Below, piece by piece: positions 1 through 14,100 of a stretch of 64,000 bases of DNA (positions within the stretch are counted from its first letter, which is position 1; every line of letters starts with the position of its first letter). The position numbers and the translations under genes were made by a program. The notes under the pieces were generated by a model. The model worked only from the letters and a program-made list of their open reading frames with translations. It was not told the DNA's origin and did not search any database. Source of the stretch: Haliclona indistincta (taxonomy: Eukaryota > Porifera > Demospongiae > Haplosclerida > Chalinidae); assembly GCA_964017065.1 (NCBI GenBank), contig OZ024784.1, positions 3,019,152-3,083,151 of the forward strand, given 5' to 3'.

Positions 1-750
1 ATGGTTGCTTACTTGGCCATTAGCTGCCTTGATGGGCATGCATAGGATGGAGTTGGTCTTGTAACCAGTGAGTTTGTCAACTTTGGTGTTGAACCTTGGG
101 TCCTGTAGGAGGATCATTATAGATCAGACACACAAATCGTAACTTACGCTATAGGCATCGTTTAGAATGAGAGGTTCTCCAGTGGAAGCCACAGTTCCAA
201 CGATACTCTTGTTGTTTATTGGAATCCTAATGGCCTCTGTCTCAGCATGAAGTGACGATTCCAAAGTGGAGGTTTCGGAGACATCAAATAGTCGAGAGAC
301 CAAGACGGGACTACCTGCGGTATCTTCAACGAGAAAGAGAGAGGAGCGATCAGCGTTAGTCAGTAGCAAGACATTCAGAAGAATCTTGTAGCTGATGCTA
401 TTCACGTCGAATTCAGGAGAGACAATGTTTCGGAGCATTTCAAAGAACATCTCGTTTTTGTCTAGCCGTCTTAGATCGACAACTGATTTCTCGGCGACGT
501 TGGTCTTGCGTTTGAGAGCTTCGGAATCCACGGGGACGTTCGGCGGAGAGTGAGAGAAGGATAGCTTTCTTTTTCTAAGTCGAGCCATCATTATTTCGGG
601 GCTAAGCTGATGATCGCGTACGATTTGGTCTCTCGTTTCGGGATGATTGTCGAGCCATTCCTTGACAGTGTCCGCAGCCAACTCGACATCGCTGGTCGCC
701 AGCCAATTCTTTACGAATTTTGCATTCCTTTCTTCAGTAGCTTCTGCCAT
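1..750 (-). CDS. PDE5/6/11-type cyclic nucleotide phosphodiesterase, N-terminal part (partial)
   Basis: The N-terminus of a GAF-containing phosphodiesterase that hydrolyses cyclic nucleotides; the catalytic HD domain lies beyond the left edge. The first exon is 148-750 and ends at a GT-AG junction (GTAAGT on the minus strand). The next exon, 1-102, resumes in phase 0. The N-terminal 60 residues contain the [12 protein letters not shown] segment seen before GAF-A in PDE5 and PDE11. GAF-A follows, with the SSLFLVED strand, the [13 protein letters not shown] segment, then DAYS joined to [20 protein letters not shown] and CMPIKA, the classic family signature. The level of GAF-A match favours a PDE5-like enzyme, so cGMP is the likely substrate, but the catalytic domain is not visible. 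The start is the first ATG (MAEATEERN). Confidence 0.9.
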
Positions 751-984
751 GCTTTCGATCCTGCAAACGTTCCACGTGCTTGAAGTATTTTTGCAGAGAG
801 AAATGAAGCAGAGGTGCTTGCAACTGAAATATCGGTTTTCCTCACCTCAACTGCAGTGCAGGAGCAGTGCAGCGCCTTTAAATGCAGCGAAACAACCAAT
901 CAAAATAGGACAGCATCACTCACACCTTTGTTAATTATTCAAGCAACAATAAAAAATTATTAATAATCAACTCTTTCGAAGGCA

Positions 985-3900
985 TCAATGTTTTTGTTCC
1001 CGTAGTTTCTTTAAATTTGTCCTCGTATCATGCAGACCAGGATCCATGCCTAGAGCTATAGTGTAGTATTTTTGAGCACTTGCCAAATCTTTCTTGAGAT
1101 GATAAACAACTCCTATGATGCATGCATGCACAACACTATTATACAACAATCAGTACACACACTCTCACCAAGATTTGCATAGTAGCTGGCTTTGCTGGGA
1201 TCGAGTCTTATCGCTGTCAACAGCTCACTCTCTCCTTCCTAGACAACAGCAACTACACATAATTTTGATAATAAATTGGCTGATTTCACCTGGTATTTGC
1301 CGAGCTTTCCCAAAACTATGCCAAGATTGTAATGTAAGTTGGAGTAGCCTGGAAGAATGCTCAAAGCTTCCTTAAAGACTGACTCTGCTTGTGACAGCTG
1401 ATCTGTGTGTCAAATGTTAAATAAGTAATGCTTGTCAGTATTATGCATCCTCACTGCAATTCTAATGAACACATACCCTGTGCTGCCTGGGTAACAACAT
1501 GCACTTCATGCATGAGATGATATAGATACCAGCATGTCATCACATTATCAAATCTATATCCTTCACACACTAGGTATGCTATAATGCATATCATTTCGAT
1601 TAATGTCATTGTGTGAATGTCTAGATATTACAGTATCACTTACTCATATTCTGATAGAGAAGACCAAGATTGCTCCAAGCATTATAGTGGCTAGGCTGAA
1701 GTTCTAGAGCCTGCCTGAATGCCATGATAGCATCTTTATGTCTTTTCATATCTATGTACTATAAAAATAATAAGCAAGCTTTAAAATTTTGAAGAACACT
1801 TAAATTTTTATAACTAATTAGGTACTCAAGTGTACGGTGCAAGACTGAGTTATTCACACGAAGAACCTCATGCAATTAGCAAAAGAGATGCAAGGTACTT
1901 CTCACTAACAAAGGTTTCCTTGTAAAATTCAAGAAAGCAAATACCTTGCATAATAACTCACCAAATTGCCCAGATTATAGTAAGCATCAGGATACCTCCT
2001 CCTGTGCTTTATTGCCGTGTGATAACTTTTTTCTGCTGACTATAAAAAATGCAGTAGTCACTAACAATAATTTTGTAGCAGGATAACTGACATCATGCTT
2101 CTTTAGATCAGATTGTACAATTCCAAGATTCATCCATGCAGCAGCCATCTCAGGTCTAAAATAACAAGATAAAGTCGACTTTCACTACAAGAAAGTTTAT
2201 CAACCTGGCTTGAACTGCTCTCTGCAAAACTGATTCAGCTTCTAGAGGCCTATTGGTCTCCTGTAAATGTACATGCTTGTACTTCATAGCGGTAAACACA
2301 CAACATCTTTACCTTCAAAAGGTTTCCCAGGTTGTTCAATGCTTGGTCATACTCAGGATAAAGCCTAGGTAAAGGGTATAAGGTGCTAGAAAACAATACT
2401 AAAATGAGTCACTTTATAGCTTCTCTGTAAGAGTCCTCTGCATCTCTATTCATTCCTTTGTCAGCCCTCACCTTTCCGATATTGTAGTGTACCTGCAGTG
2501 CTTGCTAGCACTAGACCACGTAACCATGTATAATACCTTAGCATTCAGTGGACAAACTTTTGACCCTGCAGTAAATAACAACTCTTCACTGGTCCAATCT
2601 ATGCTTCGCTGTAGTATAATAAAGTACTCAATTTAGTGTAGGCACAATGTTGTCATTCACCTGGAATGACATTCCAATGAACAGCAATACTACAGTAGCA
2701 ATCAGACCAACCGTCCATACCTTGTGTGTTGCAGATAGATCATATTTAGCTACGCTCTCACTCTCACACACCTTCCTGTTAAAATATTGACACAATCTCC
2801 AATATCCCATACCAAATAGAAGACAGTAACCAGCACTAGGTAGATAAAGCACTCTCTCAGCAACAACAAACCCAACACGAAACAGGAGATTAGACGAGGG
2901 AAGAAATGGCAAGACAAGAAGACTCACAGAAAAGAGAGTCAAGCTGGTGTGATGAAAGTTAGGTGAAAGAAAAAAATGTCATAATTGTGCTCTTTACAAC
3001 ATTTATTATGCATTAGACAAGCAGAGAACATTATTTTCTAATGATAATGAAATTGACTCATGATCATTGGCTAATGATTGTGACACATTGTGACTATAAC
3101 AACAGATTGTGACACCTCGTAACCATAACAACACTTAGCACAATCTCCAACATCTCAAAGTGTTATATCTACAAAGCACAGCTATTTTACACAATCAATT
3201 GCAATGAACAGGTTTCAGGTGTTACTCATTACATATTTCAATCAACTCATAATTAGAATTTTCAACTGATCATATTTGAGAGCATAACATATTCAAATGG
3301 GTGATGACTTAGGCAAGCATGCATGTAAGCAACATTGTATAGACTCTGTCAGTTATAAGTCAAGAATTGTTGACACAAAGTCTGAATCAGTGATTTTGTT
3401 TATTGTAACACTACCTTTAATGAGCAATAGTCACTTATTTATATCATTTATCTCCTGTGCACTTTCAACAACACCTCCAGTTGCCTTGGAAACATAATAT
3501 TATGACAGTAACAAACTCACCATTTCTGATTTCCAGAAGGTGCGAATAGAGCAAACAGTACAAGACATGTCATTGCAATCCAGAATATTCCAACAACCAG
3601 CAGTCTGAGATCAGTAGCAAACTCAATAAGAGAAATGCATCCCATTGACCAATCAAAACACAGCCACCATGGATTGAGTAGCAACCAGAGATTGATGGAA
3701 TACAAGTAGTGATAGTTGATGGCCTTACAAGAAAAGAAACACACTCACACACACACACACACACAATCACACTGCAGTTTAATCCCTCTCCTAACCCGTG
3801 CAATCCAGCTATCAGCAAAGGAAGCTGGGTTATCCATTCTCTGAAATGTTGGAGCACCAGTAGCCATTATAGCATATCTACTCCAGAGTAGACCCGCTGT

Positions 3901-4875
3901 GGCAATACCTAACATGAACTGCCTGACAGTAAACCACACCCATTCAAGCCTAGACATGTTCTAAGACACAGTAATCTAATATCCAGGAGGACTGCACTCA
4001 CTGGAATTTTCTTAAAGTCAAGTCTCATCTTAATAAGCACGTCATAAGCACAACAAACACCCTATAATAATACATTAAACACATGAGCACATCTTATTGA
4101 CTGACGTACCAACACAGTGATCCCTTGTTCCTTGAATAACATAGCAAACATTGCCAGCATCAATGTCACCAATAGATACAGTAAGGTTACAACTCCGCCT
4201 CTTTCATCTACAAAATTAATAAAGAAGTGATGTCAGCAAAAAATGATGACAATTTTTGTGCATCAAAATACAATAATTTTGAAGGATACAGACAATCCTT
4301 ACCAATGCGGCAGGCTTTGATGTAGAGCAAAAGAGCAGTAAAGAAACACAGTGCTGCTGACAGCTCAGCCCTTCCCACAATGCTAGCTACCTATGAATAA
4401 ATAAATTTTATAGCATAAAAACGAATAATATCCTACTTACACATTCTGTATGCACAGGATGGACAGCAAACATCATACCAGCAACTGAAGTAATTGACAC
4501 TAAACCACCATGACACCTCTTACCACACCACACCTCATCTATAATACTCTGACAGACTAACTTGTACACTACTGCAACCAGTGGATGCAAGAGTAGATTG
4601 GTCAAATGATACATCATTGGATTGTGACCATTAGCAATCCAATAGTCAAGCCGATATGTCATCACACTCAGTGGGCGGTAAGACTTGTGGCTCTTTCGGC
4701 TGCTGATTGGAGTCCCCCAGAAATCATTACTGAAGACTTGAGTAAGTGATGAGTTTATTGTGACATCGTCATTTTTAAGGATTGCTTCTGCATCGTCAAA
4801 CACAAAGTCTCCCCATAAACTAGGAAGGTAGCTGAAGAGAGCTAGCAAGAAGATAACAAAATAGGCTATGTACAT
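985..4875 (-). CDS. TMTC4: TMTC4 ortholog, transmembrane and TPR O-mannosyltransferase
   Basis: An ER membrane protein of the TMTC family, which O-mannosylates cadherin-type domains. Start ATG is at 4875 (MYIAYFVIFLLALFSYLPSL, a first membrane segment). It is followed by the luminal FDDAEAILKNDDV motif, the conserved HPVHTEC joined by splicing to VASIVGRAEL, and further hydrophobic exons. The VVAERVLYLPS segment lies around 2840-2870. Below 2600 the exons encode TPR repeats. The segments VCPLNAK plus VHYNIGKVRADKG (about 2470-2570) and SYHTAIKHRRRYPDAYYNLG (about 1985-2030) match TMTC4 specifically rather than TMTC1-3. The last TPR helix pair ends LKKLREQKH with stop TGA at 985-987. There are about 15 exons with short introns. 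It is divergent from SCLY, with 162 bp between start codons. Confidence 0.9.
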
Positions 4876-5037
4876 TTGCTGTTGCTTTCAAGGTTGCCTT
4901 TCTCGCCTCTTATCACTGCTGATAACATCATCGATCTTTCCCGCCTCCTCCATGGTGAGCCACGTGGTTGTGGGCGCGGCTCGTTCTTGTCGAGAACGAA
5001 AATTTTTTTTTTTTTTATGACAATTTAGCCTACGAAA
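4876..5037. promoter_or_regulatory. Bidirectional upstream region of TMTC4 and SCLY
   Basis: This 162 bp lies between two divergent start codons and must hold both 5'UTRs and both core promoters unless they start inside the genes. It contains a GC-richer patch (around 4960-4990) and a T-tract of about 12 bases at 5008-5019. No TATA box is evident. The promoter role is inferred from position only. Confidence 0.5.
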
Positions 5038-6902
5038 ATGGCAGCAACATCTGTTTACTTGGACTACAATGCTACCACGCCAATGGATCCTGATGTATTA
5101 TCTGCTGTTACTGTGTCATTGAAAGAAGACTGGAATAACCCCAGCAGTGGCTACCCGGGTGGTGAGTCAATCATCTTGCTAGCTAGCTGCAGAGTACTAT
5201 ATAGCCAGTGCATGTGGTTAAACATGATGAGCTGGTCAAGTCCAGTTGTAGTAATGTTGCTCTACAGGTCAGAAAGCTAAACAGACTATTACTAATGCAC
5301 GGATCCAAGTGGCTAATATGATCAATGTGTCTCCATCAGGTATATTTATGTGGTGCAGCGCTTGAGCTCATAATAGTATAATACACAGACATTATATTCA
5401 ACTCAGGAGGAACTGAGGTGGGATCCTAGTTTGTTTGAAAATATATGTTAGTCGGTATCTTTTATAGTCTAACTATGCCACATTCTACTCTATTGTGAAA
5501 CACTGGAACTTGCGTAATGAAAAGCCTCACATCATTTACTCCAGCATCGAGCACTTGTCTGTGATACTGCCGTTGAAGAGAATGGAAGAGGAAGGGGAAG
5601 TGGGCAAGTAGAGGAGGCATGATTGATCAATGCTGAGAGTTGATTGTGTGTATTATAGAGCTGACAGTGATCAAACCATTCCCTGGTACTGGCCGTGTGA
5701 GCGTTGATGATGTGTTGGAAGCAGTGAAAGAGAACACTGCTCTGGTGTCTGTAATGCTGGCTAACAATGAGACAGGAGTGATACAGGTGTGTGTGTGTGT
5801 GTGTGTGTTGGGCTTTGCCTAAGGTATCATGGGTCTCTGCAGCCTGTAGGTGAAATTTGTTCAGCTTTACGTAAGCTTGAGGCCGACACAGGACGAAAGG
5901 AAAGGATATTTGTTCACTCTGATGGTGCACAGGTACACCCTACATATACGATCACTTGTCACTTTCTTCCAGGCCTTTGGAAAGATTCCAATTGACATGG
6001 CTACAATAGGAGCTGACTATTTCCCTATAGTGGGACACAAATTCTATGGACCACGAATTGGTGCACTTTATGTGAGAGGACTGGAGCAGAAATGCACTCC
6101 ATACCACGCCCTGTTTCTAGGTGGGTCACAGGAGCGAGGATATCGATCAGGGTAAGATGAACTGGACTATTTGTTATTCACAACTTGCTATTACTCTAGT
6201 ACTGAGAACACTGGTATGATTGCTGGATTAGGGAAGGTGTGAAAATAATCATGGGTTGTTTGTTCATTTTAAAAGTGTTGAAAAGGATATTACTGTTCTA
6301 CACCAATTAGCAAATATCTGATAATTGTACTGATTGCTATACATGTACAGGCAGCTGAGTTGGTCACAAAGAACATACACACATACAACAGCTGTATGCA
6401 GGATGTGAAGGATTACTTAGTGCAACGATTGAAAGTAATGAAATGGTCACTACAATATCTCCGTATATTCCCACACTTGCAGGAGGTGTATGGCGATCGT
6501 GCTCATTTCAATGGAGATTATCCTGGTTCTCAGTGTCTTCCTAACACATGTAATGTGTCCATTACAGTACCAGGTCGCATAATACAAGGCAAGATTATTG
6601 ATGAAATAATCACTAAGTTGTCTTGTATTTCAGGCACCAGTATCCTCAGTAAACTAAAGAGATGCGTTGCTAGTTCTGCTGCTGCATGTCATTCAGATCT
6701 AGACAAGTCTGCTGATCGATTGTAGAATGATTCCACACCTTCATTTTCTTCTTGCAGACCATCTCAAATCCTGTTGGACTCAGGAGTCCCTGAGGACATA
6801 GCGAGAGGAGCCATACGTCTGAGTGTGGGTCGGAATACTTCTAAAGAAGACATTGATGTTTTCATGTCTGACCTGGAGCAAGCTATTGCTCAACTTGCTT
6901 AA
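5038..6902 (+). CDS. SCLY: Selenocysteine lyase (PLP-dependent, NifS-like)
   Basis: A cytosolic class V aminotransferase-fold enzyme that releases selenium from selenocysteine to give alanine and selenide. The first exon gives [20 protein letters not shown] and NPSSGYPGG. Later exons carry [17 protein letters not shown], the PLP-lysine segment [16 protein letters not shown] and [15 protein letters not shown]. The catalytic cysteine region reads AAACHSD (around 6680-6695), which matches selenocysteine lyase and separates it from mitochondrial NFS1 desulfurases. The C-terminus is [15 protein letters not shown] ending AIAQLA with TAA at 6900-6902. There are about ten exons; one donor is followed by a (GT)n run at 5789-5808. 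It is divergent from TMTC4 and 127 bp upstream of NUDT5 on the same strand. Confidence 0.93.
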
Positions 6903-7029
6903 AACTACAACATTTATTTCACTGAATTGCAGCAGGATCCCACCATAGATAGTATAAAATTATACTACTATAACGTAACAGCTACGTAGTACAGTGCAAG
7001 CACTATGGGCGGACCTCGAGCACTAGTCT

Positions 7030-7954
7030 ATGGGCGGACCTGTACCTCGACACAACATGGCGTTACTACTTGATGAAAAAGTATCAATGCAGGCTGAGAA
7101 GATACTTGCGAAACGACGTCAAATTCGACAGCTGGACAAAACGTGGGTGTTTCAGGGTAAATGGTTGCGAGCTGGTACGATACAGTACACAGCACCAGAC
7201 GGTCAGAATAGAGTCTGGGAGACAACAGAGCGATGCACGCGAACTGGCCCGACAGATGGCGTGGATATTCTCGGTAATTTATAGCTGAAAATTATTTCTA
7301 CAAAGTAATTCTTTCTATAGCTATTGTAAAAGGCAATGAGTCGGAAACTATTTGTCTCGTAGCAGTGTACAGACCTTCAGTTGACAGGTAAATAGAAAGT
7401 GCTTCAGTGCATGACAGTGATCTTGGTTGTAGTGTAAGTATAGAGTTACCAGCTGGTCTGTTGAATGGTGGAGAAACAGCAGAAGATGCTGCCGTGAGAG
7501 AGCTAAGAGAGGAAACTGGTTACTCGGGAATAGTTGAGGTAATTAGACAGCTAATAAAAGGACATTTTGTTGAGCTGGAATGATGCTTACTAGGGTTGTG
7601 AAGCAGAAGTTTACGTAGACCCTTGGAAAAGCAATGAAAATGCAGCTGTGTGTCAAAGTTAGTCATTTACTAGAAATAACCTTTCAGTGACATCATTTTT
7701 GTGTGTAGTGACTGTAGACAAGTCAAAGGATCGTACAAGAATGCTAAAATTGGATGAAGATGAGTTTCTTGAGGTTACTGATGACTATAATAATTATATT
7801 GTGCTGTATGTATTTTGTTTTGCTTCAGCCTATTGAACTACCACTAGCAAACCTAATACAACACTTGAATTTCCTCACAAAGTCCTATGGATTTGTTGTG
7901 GAAGCTAAGCTATACATGTTCGCTTTGGGGCTTCAGATAGGCACTAAACATTAG
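7030..7954 (+). CDS. NUDT5: NUDT5-like ADP-sugar pyrophosphatase
   Basis: A Nudix hydrolase of the ADP-ribose/ADP-sugar pyrophosphatase type, which cleaves ADP-ribose to AMP and ribose 5-phosphate. The first exon (7030-7273) ends TDGVDIL after the WETTERCTR segment typical of NUDT5. The Nudix box lies around 7450-7530 and is complete: [17 protein letters not shown] followed by REETGY, fitting GX5EX7REUXEEXGU. Exons after the box carry [12 protein letters not shown] and the C-terminal [13 protein letters not shown] helix; the protein ends [10 protein letters not shown]. The start may be 7030 (MGGPVPRHN) or the next in-frame ATG at 7057 (MALLLDEKV); the choice is uncertain. There are about seven exons with introns under 60 bp. 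It converges on the LRRK-like gene, with 150 bp between the stops. Confidence 0.9.
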
Positions 7955-7959
7955 CATGA

Positions 7960-8007
7960 AACTCAAACCGATCAAACTTATGTAACTCAAACCGATCAAA
8001 CTTATGT
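7960..8007. repeat. Perfect 24-bp tandem duplication after NUDT5 stop
   Basis: Two identical adjacent copies of a 24-base unit beginning AACTCAAACCGATC lie 5 bp after the NUDT5 stop codon, in the presumed 3'UTR. It looks like a recent replication-slippage duplication. Confidence 0.85.
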
Positions 8008-8104
8008 ACATAATTATGAAACAATGTCACACGAAAATAACAGAGATAAAATTTCGTGATTAAGGTAAATTTAGTAGTCAAGGTAATATTGCACACAATT
8101 ATTT

Positions 8105-11100
8105 TTAGTTAGTATTAGCTTGTGATGATTTGATTGCGTCAATGTTTGCATAAATGACTTCATGTTTGGATCGACCAATCACCTCGTCCCTCGGAGGCGG
8201 AAGATCGAGGTCTGCAATTTTAGTGCGATCAGTTCCTTGTCTTGTCATTCTGTGTGTCACAACAGTAGTGTAGTCATCATCATCTGAAGATGAGCTTATT
8301 CCACGATGGTGAAAGGGTAGGTCAGATGGAATAGCACCAACTGGAGAGATATCCTCTCTAGAGAATAGAGCAACATGAGGCAAATGTGAATGCATTTCAA
8401 GCCTACAAAATATCATTTCATGCACGTACTATGATATGCTTACTGGCGCTGATGATAGGGAAGTCCCAATGGAGATATGTCCTCTTCTATCATAGTTTCA
8501 CTAAAAAAAACAGAGCATAAAGGTCAGACAGAATGGAGAAAGCAATGAGGTTTACCTGCTTGTTACAATCAGTTCTTCCATAGGACGGAAAGGTGAACGA
8601 ACAGGCGTAGTAGGATAGCCACCAACAGCACCAACTGTATGTACTCGAGGACGTACAGGAGGTGCACTGCTCATTTTAATATATGGACAATCACTGTCAT
8701 CTCCAGAATCATCCATTTCTGGTGAAACTGATAAACTAGTTCTCAAAGGACCGCCATTTTGTTTGACATCTTTCTTTTCTGGAGGTGAGACAGTGGCTTC
8801 TTTTGATGGTACTGGTGAAAGAGACTTTTTAGGCTTTTTTCTCAATTTTGCCAATATAGAAGTAGTTGAAGATGGTGCAGTACTAGAACGTCCCAGTTCT
8901 GCAACATTTGGAGTTTTAGAAGGAGCTGTCAAAGCATCACTGCTGGTCACTATTTCCCAACCAACCATATCAGGGTCTTGAGAAGGATCACGAGCAAATG
9001 ATCTGGCAGGAGGACGTTCTTGTGTGTTTCTATGACGTACTGGCTTAGCTTGAGTCATGGTCTCCATTGGTAGTGGAAAAACAGGTTGAGAAATGCTAGT
9101 ATCCTCTTCATATAAGTACTGTGGATGCCGCTGACGATGACCTTCCATGTACGGCATAGGTCGGCGTTTAGAATGAATTTCTAATTCCTCGGTCCTTATC
9201 TTGTCTAGTCCTTCTAATATTACAGCAAACAAACCAGTCTCAGAAGATTGACAGTTTTCATTATCAACAATACCGTCTGTAGTAATCACAGGTGGTGCCT
9301 TTTTGATACCTTGTCCACAAGAAAGAACAGGAAGGTATTTTGGTGAAGGAGGCAAAAACTGAAGAACTGACAAGCTTCGTTTTCTGCTCAGGTCAGAGTA
9401 AGAAGAGTCGGGCATGAAAGAAGATATTGATCCAGTGTATCCTGGATGAAGAAGCAACAGTTGTCTCACATTTCCCACGTGTACACTGAAATGTGTTTGA
9501 AGTAAGGGAGTTGGAGAGAAAGCACTGAAGATAAGAATGTGTCCTGTATTCAGACCGACCCACACTGTGTCAAGTACAACACACATAGTCTGTACCCATA
9601 CTTCTAATCTTTCCATTCCCAGCACTTCACAGCAGTTCACTCCGTATAGAGCCTTACCATCTTCCCCGTTAAATACAACTACTTGCTGAGATCTTCTAAA
9701 ACCAACCCAAAGAAACTCGAGATCGTTTGTTCTATCTCTAGCCATCACGGCACATTTTACTTCCGTTTCGGACACAGTGAGTATCTGCTGTTCAATTTCA
9801 AGAGTGTTAGGATGTATTCTATAGCAAAGACTCTTGCTTACACAAAGGATACTGTAGTCAAGTGTCTCCAATGCTTTCACTGGTTTACCACTGCAAATGT
9901 TCCTAGAAATGAACGCCTCACCAGAAGTCGTAGTAAAAGAAAGTTTGAAAGCATGTACTTCACCATTTTCCAAGCCAAGATAGATTGAACTGGGTGTAGC
10001 TGTCATGGCTAACGTATGATAGGAAAGTTTTATCTCACAGATGTACTCTAATGTAGAAGCAGAATACACTCTGACAAAACGTTGCTGAAAGCTGACCCAC
10101 AGCTGGTCATGTGTACAGCACATACAGATTACAAACCTGCTAGGAAGAGAAGTGCTTTCTTTTACTTCTAGGCTCGGATAAGTGAGGTGCATTAGAAGAG
10201 CACTATCGTCCTTGCTTAAAACTCCACTGCAGAAGTATATGTCCCTTTTCAGTGCACCTTTCTTGTCTTTTGAGAAGTGTACAGCTGTAGAATAGATCTC
10301 GTGCGACTTGTTTACACATCGACCACTTCGAATGACAGTATGAAGTGGATCTTGAAAGTATTCCACTATTTCGACTAGAAAGGGCCGCTTACTGAGATCT
10401 TTCTCCCAACATTTTTGTAACAGAGGAGCAAAGTGAGGAGCAATAGTGCTAATAGGAACGAGTGAAGGTCGCTTATCATTGATTGAGGCTATCTGGAAGG
10501 GCACTCCTTGCCAAGAGTGAAGTTTCTTTCTAGTAAGTATCTCATAGGCAGTAAAGGCAAATGCAAAGGTATCCACTCGTTCATCGTATTCACACTTCTC
10601 TTGACACATTTCAGGAGCAGGGAAAGCACCACACATTCTCTTACCCAAACCTTGCTGTACACCAATACAAGCTTCAGAAAAGCCAGCAAGCTTAATGTTC
10701 ACTGAGTCATCAATAGATAAAGAGAACACTAAAATGTTAGCCAAGCAAATGTGGCGATGTATGATCCGTGCTCCATGTAAAGCCTCCAATCCGATACTCA
10801 ACTGCAGAAGTATGCGCACACGAAGAAGAGGAGGAAAGGCAATGTGTGACTCAAGAATGACTTCTTCCAGTGACCCATAGCTTGCATAAGGAAACACCAA
10901 GCTAAGTGGATCACAAGAGGCAACGATCATGTTGACTATAAAAGGACAGGCAACAGTATTTGTGAGGTGATTGAGGATAGAAAACTCATGGAAGAAGTTC
11001 AGGTAGGGATCTATTGCTGAGTTTGTTCGACTAGGATTGGCAGCAGGAGGAGGAAAAATCTTCACAGCTATGTCAATCTTATTGAATGTACCACGAAAGA

Positions 11101-14100
11101 CAGTTTCTGATGGTGCCTGGCTGAGACAAGCTGATTTCTCTTGGACTTTGACATCCAAGCATGCTGGATCGATGAACAGTGTTCGCAGACAAATGGACTG
11201 TTCACAGCCTCCTGGCTGAAGGAGATCAGGGACAAGATCAGTGGGAAGAAAGGAAGAGTTGTGTTTGCAACACTGCAGACTAATGCTATGACAGAATGCA
11301 CGACAGCATTCTATACAAGGAAACAGAGTCGGTTGAGAGGCTGTACTGTTACTACAGCCTGGGCAACGCACAGAAAACTCAACTGTCTCCCAAACCTTTG
11401 GATACCAGTTGATCAAAAGACTGTTAACTGTCGCTGTGACAAGATTAATAGCTCGCACACCCATAGGTGTATTAGCCACTCTCATCTCAAGCCCTTCACG
11501 GTACTTTGGTTTGGTAATAGGTGGTATAGATTCCACACTGACTACTAGATCTCCTCCAGTCCATACAATGATTCCACTCTTCCAGTACGACCAGTTGGCC
11601 AAGTCTTCACCTGGAATGCTTTCAAGTTGATTTGTCAGTCCATGGTTTGCTGCCACAACTCCAGAACTGGAAATAAGCTGGCTCATATTGATGAGGAGAT
11701 GGGCAATGAGCTTGCCCCAAAATGAAGATGGTGTGAGACGAAATGTGATTATTCGTCTGATGTGATACTGAGAAGAGAATTCACTGCTACTAAGAAAGCC
11801 AGTATTGCGAGAGCGTAACATTGAAGACACAAGAGATTTGGTGCTAGTAATAGAAATAGCCAAACCATGTTGGCTGGCAAAAATGTGAAGAGGGTAAGGA
11901 AGTGGATTCTGAAGTAGAGGCGAATCAAAGAGATCAACAAGAAAAGTTGGAAGAATGAAGCCGCTTTCAGATCTCATTGTTCCCTTGGGACCAGCAAGAA
12001 GAGGAGAAACAAGATCAAGAAAGAACTGCCTGTCTAGAGCAAAGTAGTCAACAGTGTCACTGCGATTACTAGACAACTGAAGAATACTCCCGGTAATGCT
12101 GAGAAAGGACACAACCATGGAGAGCTCCTTGTGTCCAACTAGATCATTCTGTGGGCTTGAGCGAACAACTTCCCAAAAGTCCCACTTGCTAATCAAAGGA
12201 GCCTTACCATCATTTAAACATTTGCCAGCTTCTCTTTTGACAATATCAGTAAGAAAAAAATAACTACTGGGAATTGACGTGGTGATCGTGTTCTTCTCTG
12301 CTTCTCTCTCGAGTGTGGAAAAAAGTCCACCTATGCTATGAACACGACTGACAAGAGCTTCCTTTTCAACGCAGGTCGATACGACTTTAATTTTACCACT
12401 GAGATCACTCCAATTTGAGGAATTTACTTGTTGACGAACAGATGCTTCTGTAACAGGTGTTACAGCAGTAGACCAACAAGCTGACACGACGACGGCTGCA
12501 TCAGGAGCATGTATTGAGAGGTGCACTAGAACAGCAAGAAGGTCATTAGCATCTTGACCCTGTTGGCAATCCCAAACAATAAGATAAACAGAGCTAGGTA
12601 AAGCAAAGACATGCTGAAAGTGAAGAAACTGACGAGCTGACTTGAAAGTAAGCAAAGAAAATGCTTTTCTTTTGGATTCTTTCACAGTAGCTTTGTGAAT
12701 TAACTCTAACAGGTTTGGATATTTAAGAAATCCAATCAACATGACATCGTAGTGACTAACATGCTGTAATCCACGTGCTCTTTGCTTCAGAAATTCTAAC
12801 GGTGATGTTTTGTCTCGACTAGGAAGATTACAAGCATAGGGCAGGTCATCAAGGCTAAGAAGAGAGAGGTTGCGAAGCATGCCAAGCTCATACGGTATTT
12901 GCTGAAGACCAATATTGCCAGACAGACAAAGCGTGTGCAAACGACGCATGTGCAGAATGCAAACAGGCACTGTCTGCAGCTTGTTACAGCTAATGTCGAG
13001 ATTCTGAAGAGTTGAATACCGAAAGTAGTCAGGAAGAGCTGCTAACATGTTGTTTGATAGATTGAGCTCAATCAGACATTCTGATATTGTATGTTGAAGG
13101 AGTACTTCTGGAAGACTTGAGATACGATTGAAGGACACATCAAGATGCTTCAGTTTCGGCATGGTGAGCAGCTCACTAGGAAGATCAGTGATCTTGTTGT
13201 TACGTAGTTGAAGCTTCACTAGGTTTGGAAAATTCAATATTTCCATGGGAACACTTGGAAGCCTGTTTGAAGAGAGGCCTATGAACCATAATTTCCCTAC
13301 AGCACTGGGTAGATCAAGCCAGTCGGTATCTATGTAAGCCATATCTAGATCGTGCCAATCAAGCATGCCAGTACTTGGATGTTTCGATGAGCGAAGAAGA
13401 ATATGGCCAGCCATAGACATGTCACCACTTGAGATAGCTATCTTCATGGGTACGGATAGACTTACTTTGCCCGTTTCAATAAGTGGACCAAGAATCATGC
13501 GATAATCTATTAGTTCCTGGTAGCGAGGGTTCTCAACAATGTCTTCTTCATTAGGACAGAGGAGCACATCAATGGCATCACGGTCGCTACTCTGAGCAGC
13601 CTGACAGAGTTGAAGAAAGCCTACTATGTGATTGATTTGAGAAGTGGACTGAATGCATTCTTGGAAGTTTCTTGCCCCAAGCTTTATTAACAGTGAAACT
13701 ATTCTTCGATTGCCAAGCTTTGTAGCAAGAAGAAGTGCTTGACTAAGCTTTTCAGTGTGCCATTGTTGAAGTGATTGTGGCTTCTGGTATAAGACTAATT
13801 CATTCCCTATCTGAAAGAGATAAAAGTAATTTGGACGTTAAATAAAAAATAATCTGAACTTTGGCTGTTCCCTCACCTCATCAAGCACTGCTAGATTTTC
13901 ACTTTTTACTGCCTTCACCAATTCTAAAATATTTAACATTAATGGTCTTCACAAGTAAAATAATCTATACTTACCATACATGATGATAACGTATACAACA
14001 TCAGTTTCTCGCATCTCTATAGCAAGGTCCTTTGGTGTTCGACAGCATCTATCCATAGCATTCAGTGTAGCCCCACAATCTACCAAAGTGATAACTGCTT

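Noticed and set aside
647..934. Plus-strand ORF of 95 codons overlapping the PDE first exon
   Set aside because: It is antisense to a clear GAF-domain exon and has no domain or codon support.
6618..6725. A possible selenocysteine UGA/SECIS in the selenocysteine lyase gene
   Set aside because: The in-frame catalytic residue is an ordinary Cys codon in the ACHSD motif, and no SECIS-like stem was recognised after the stop.
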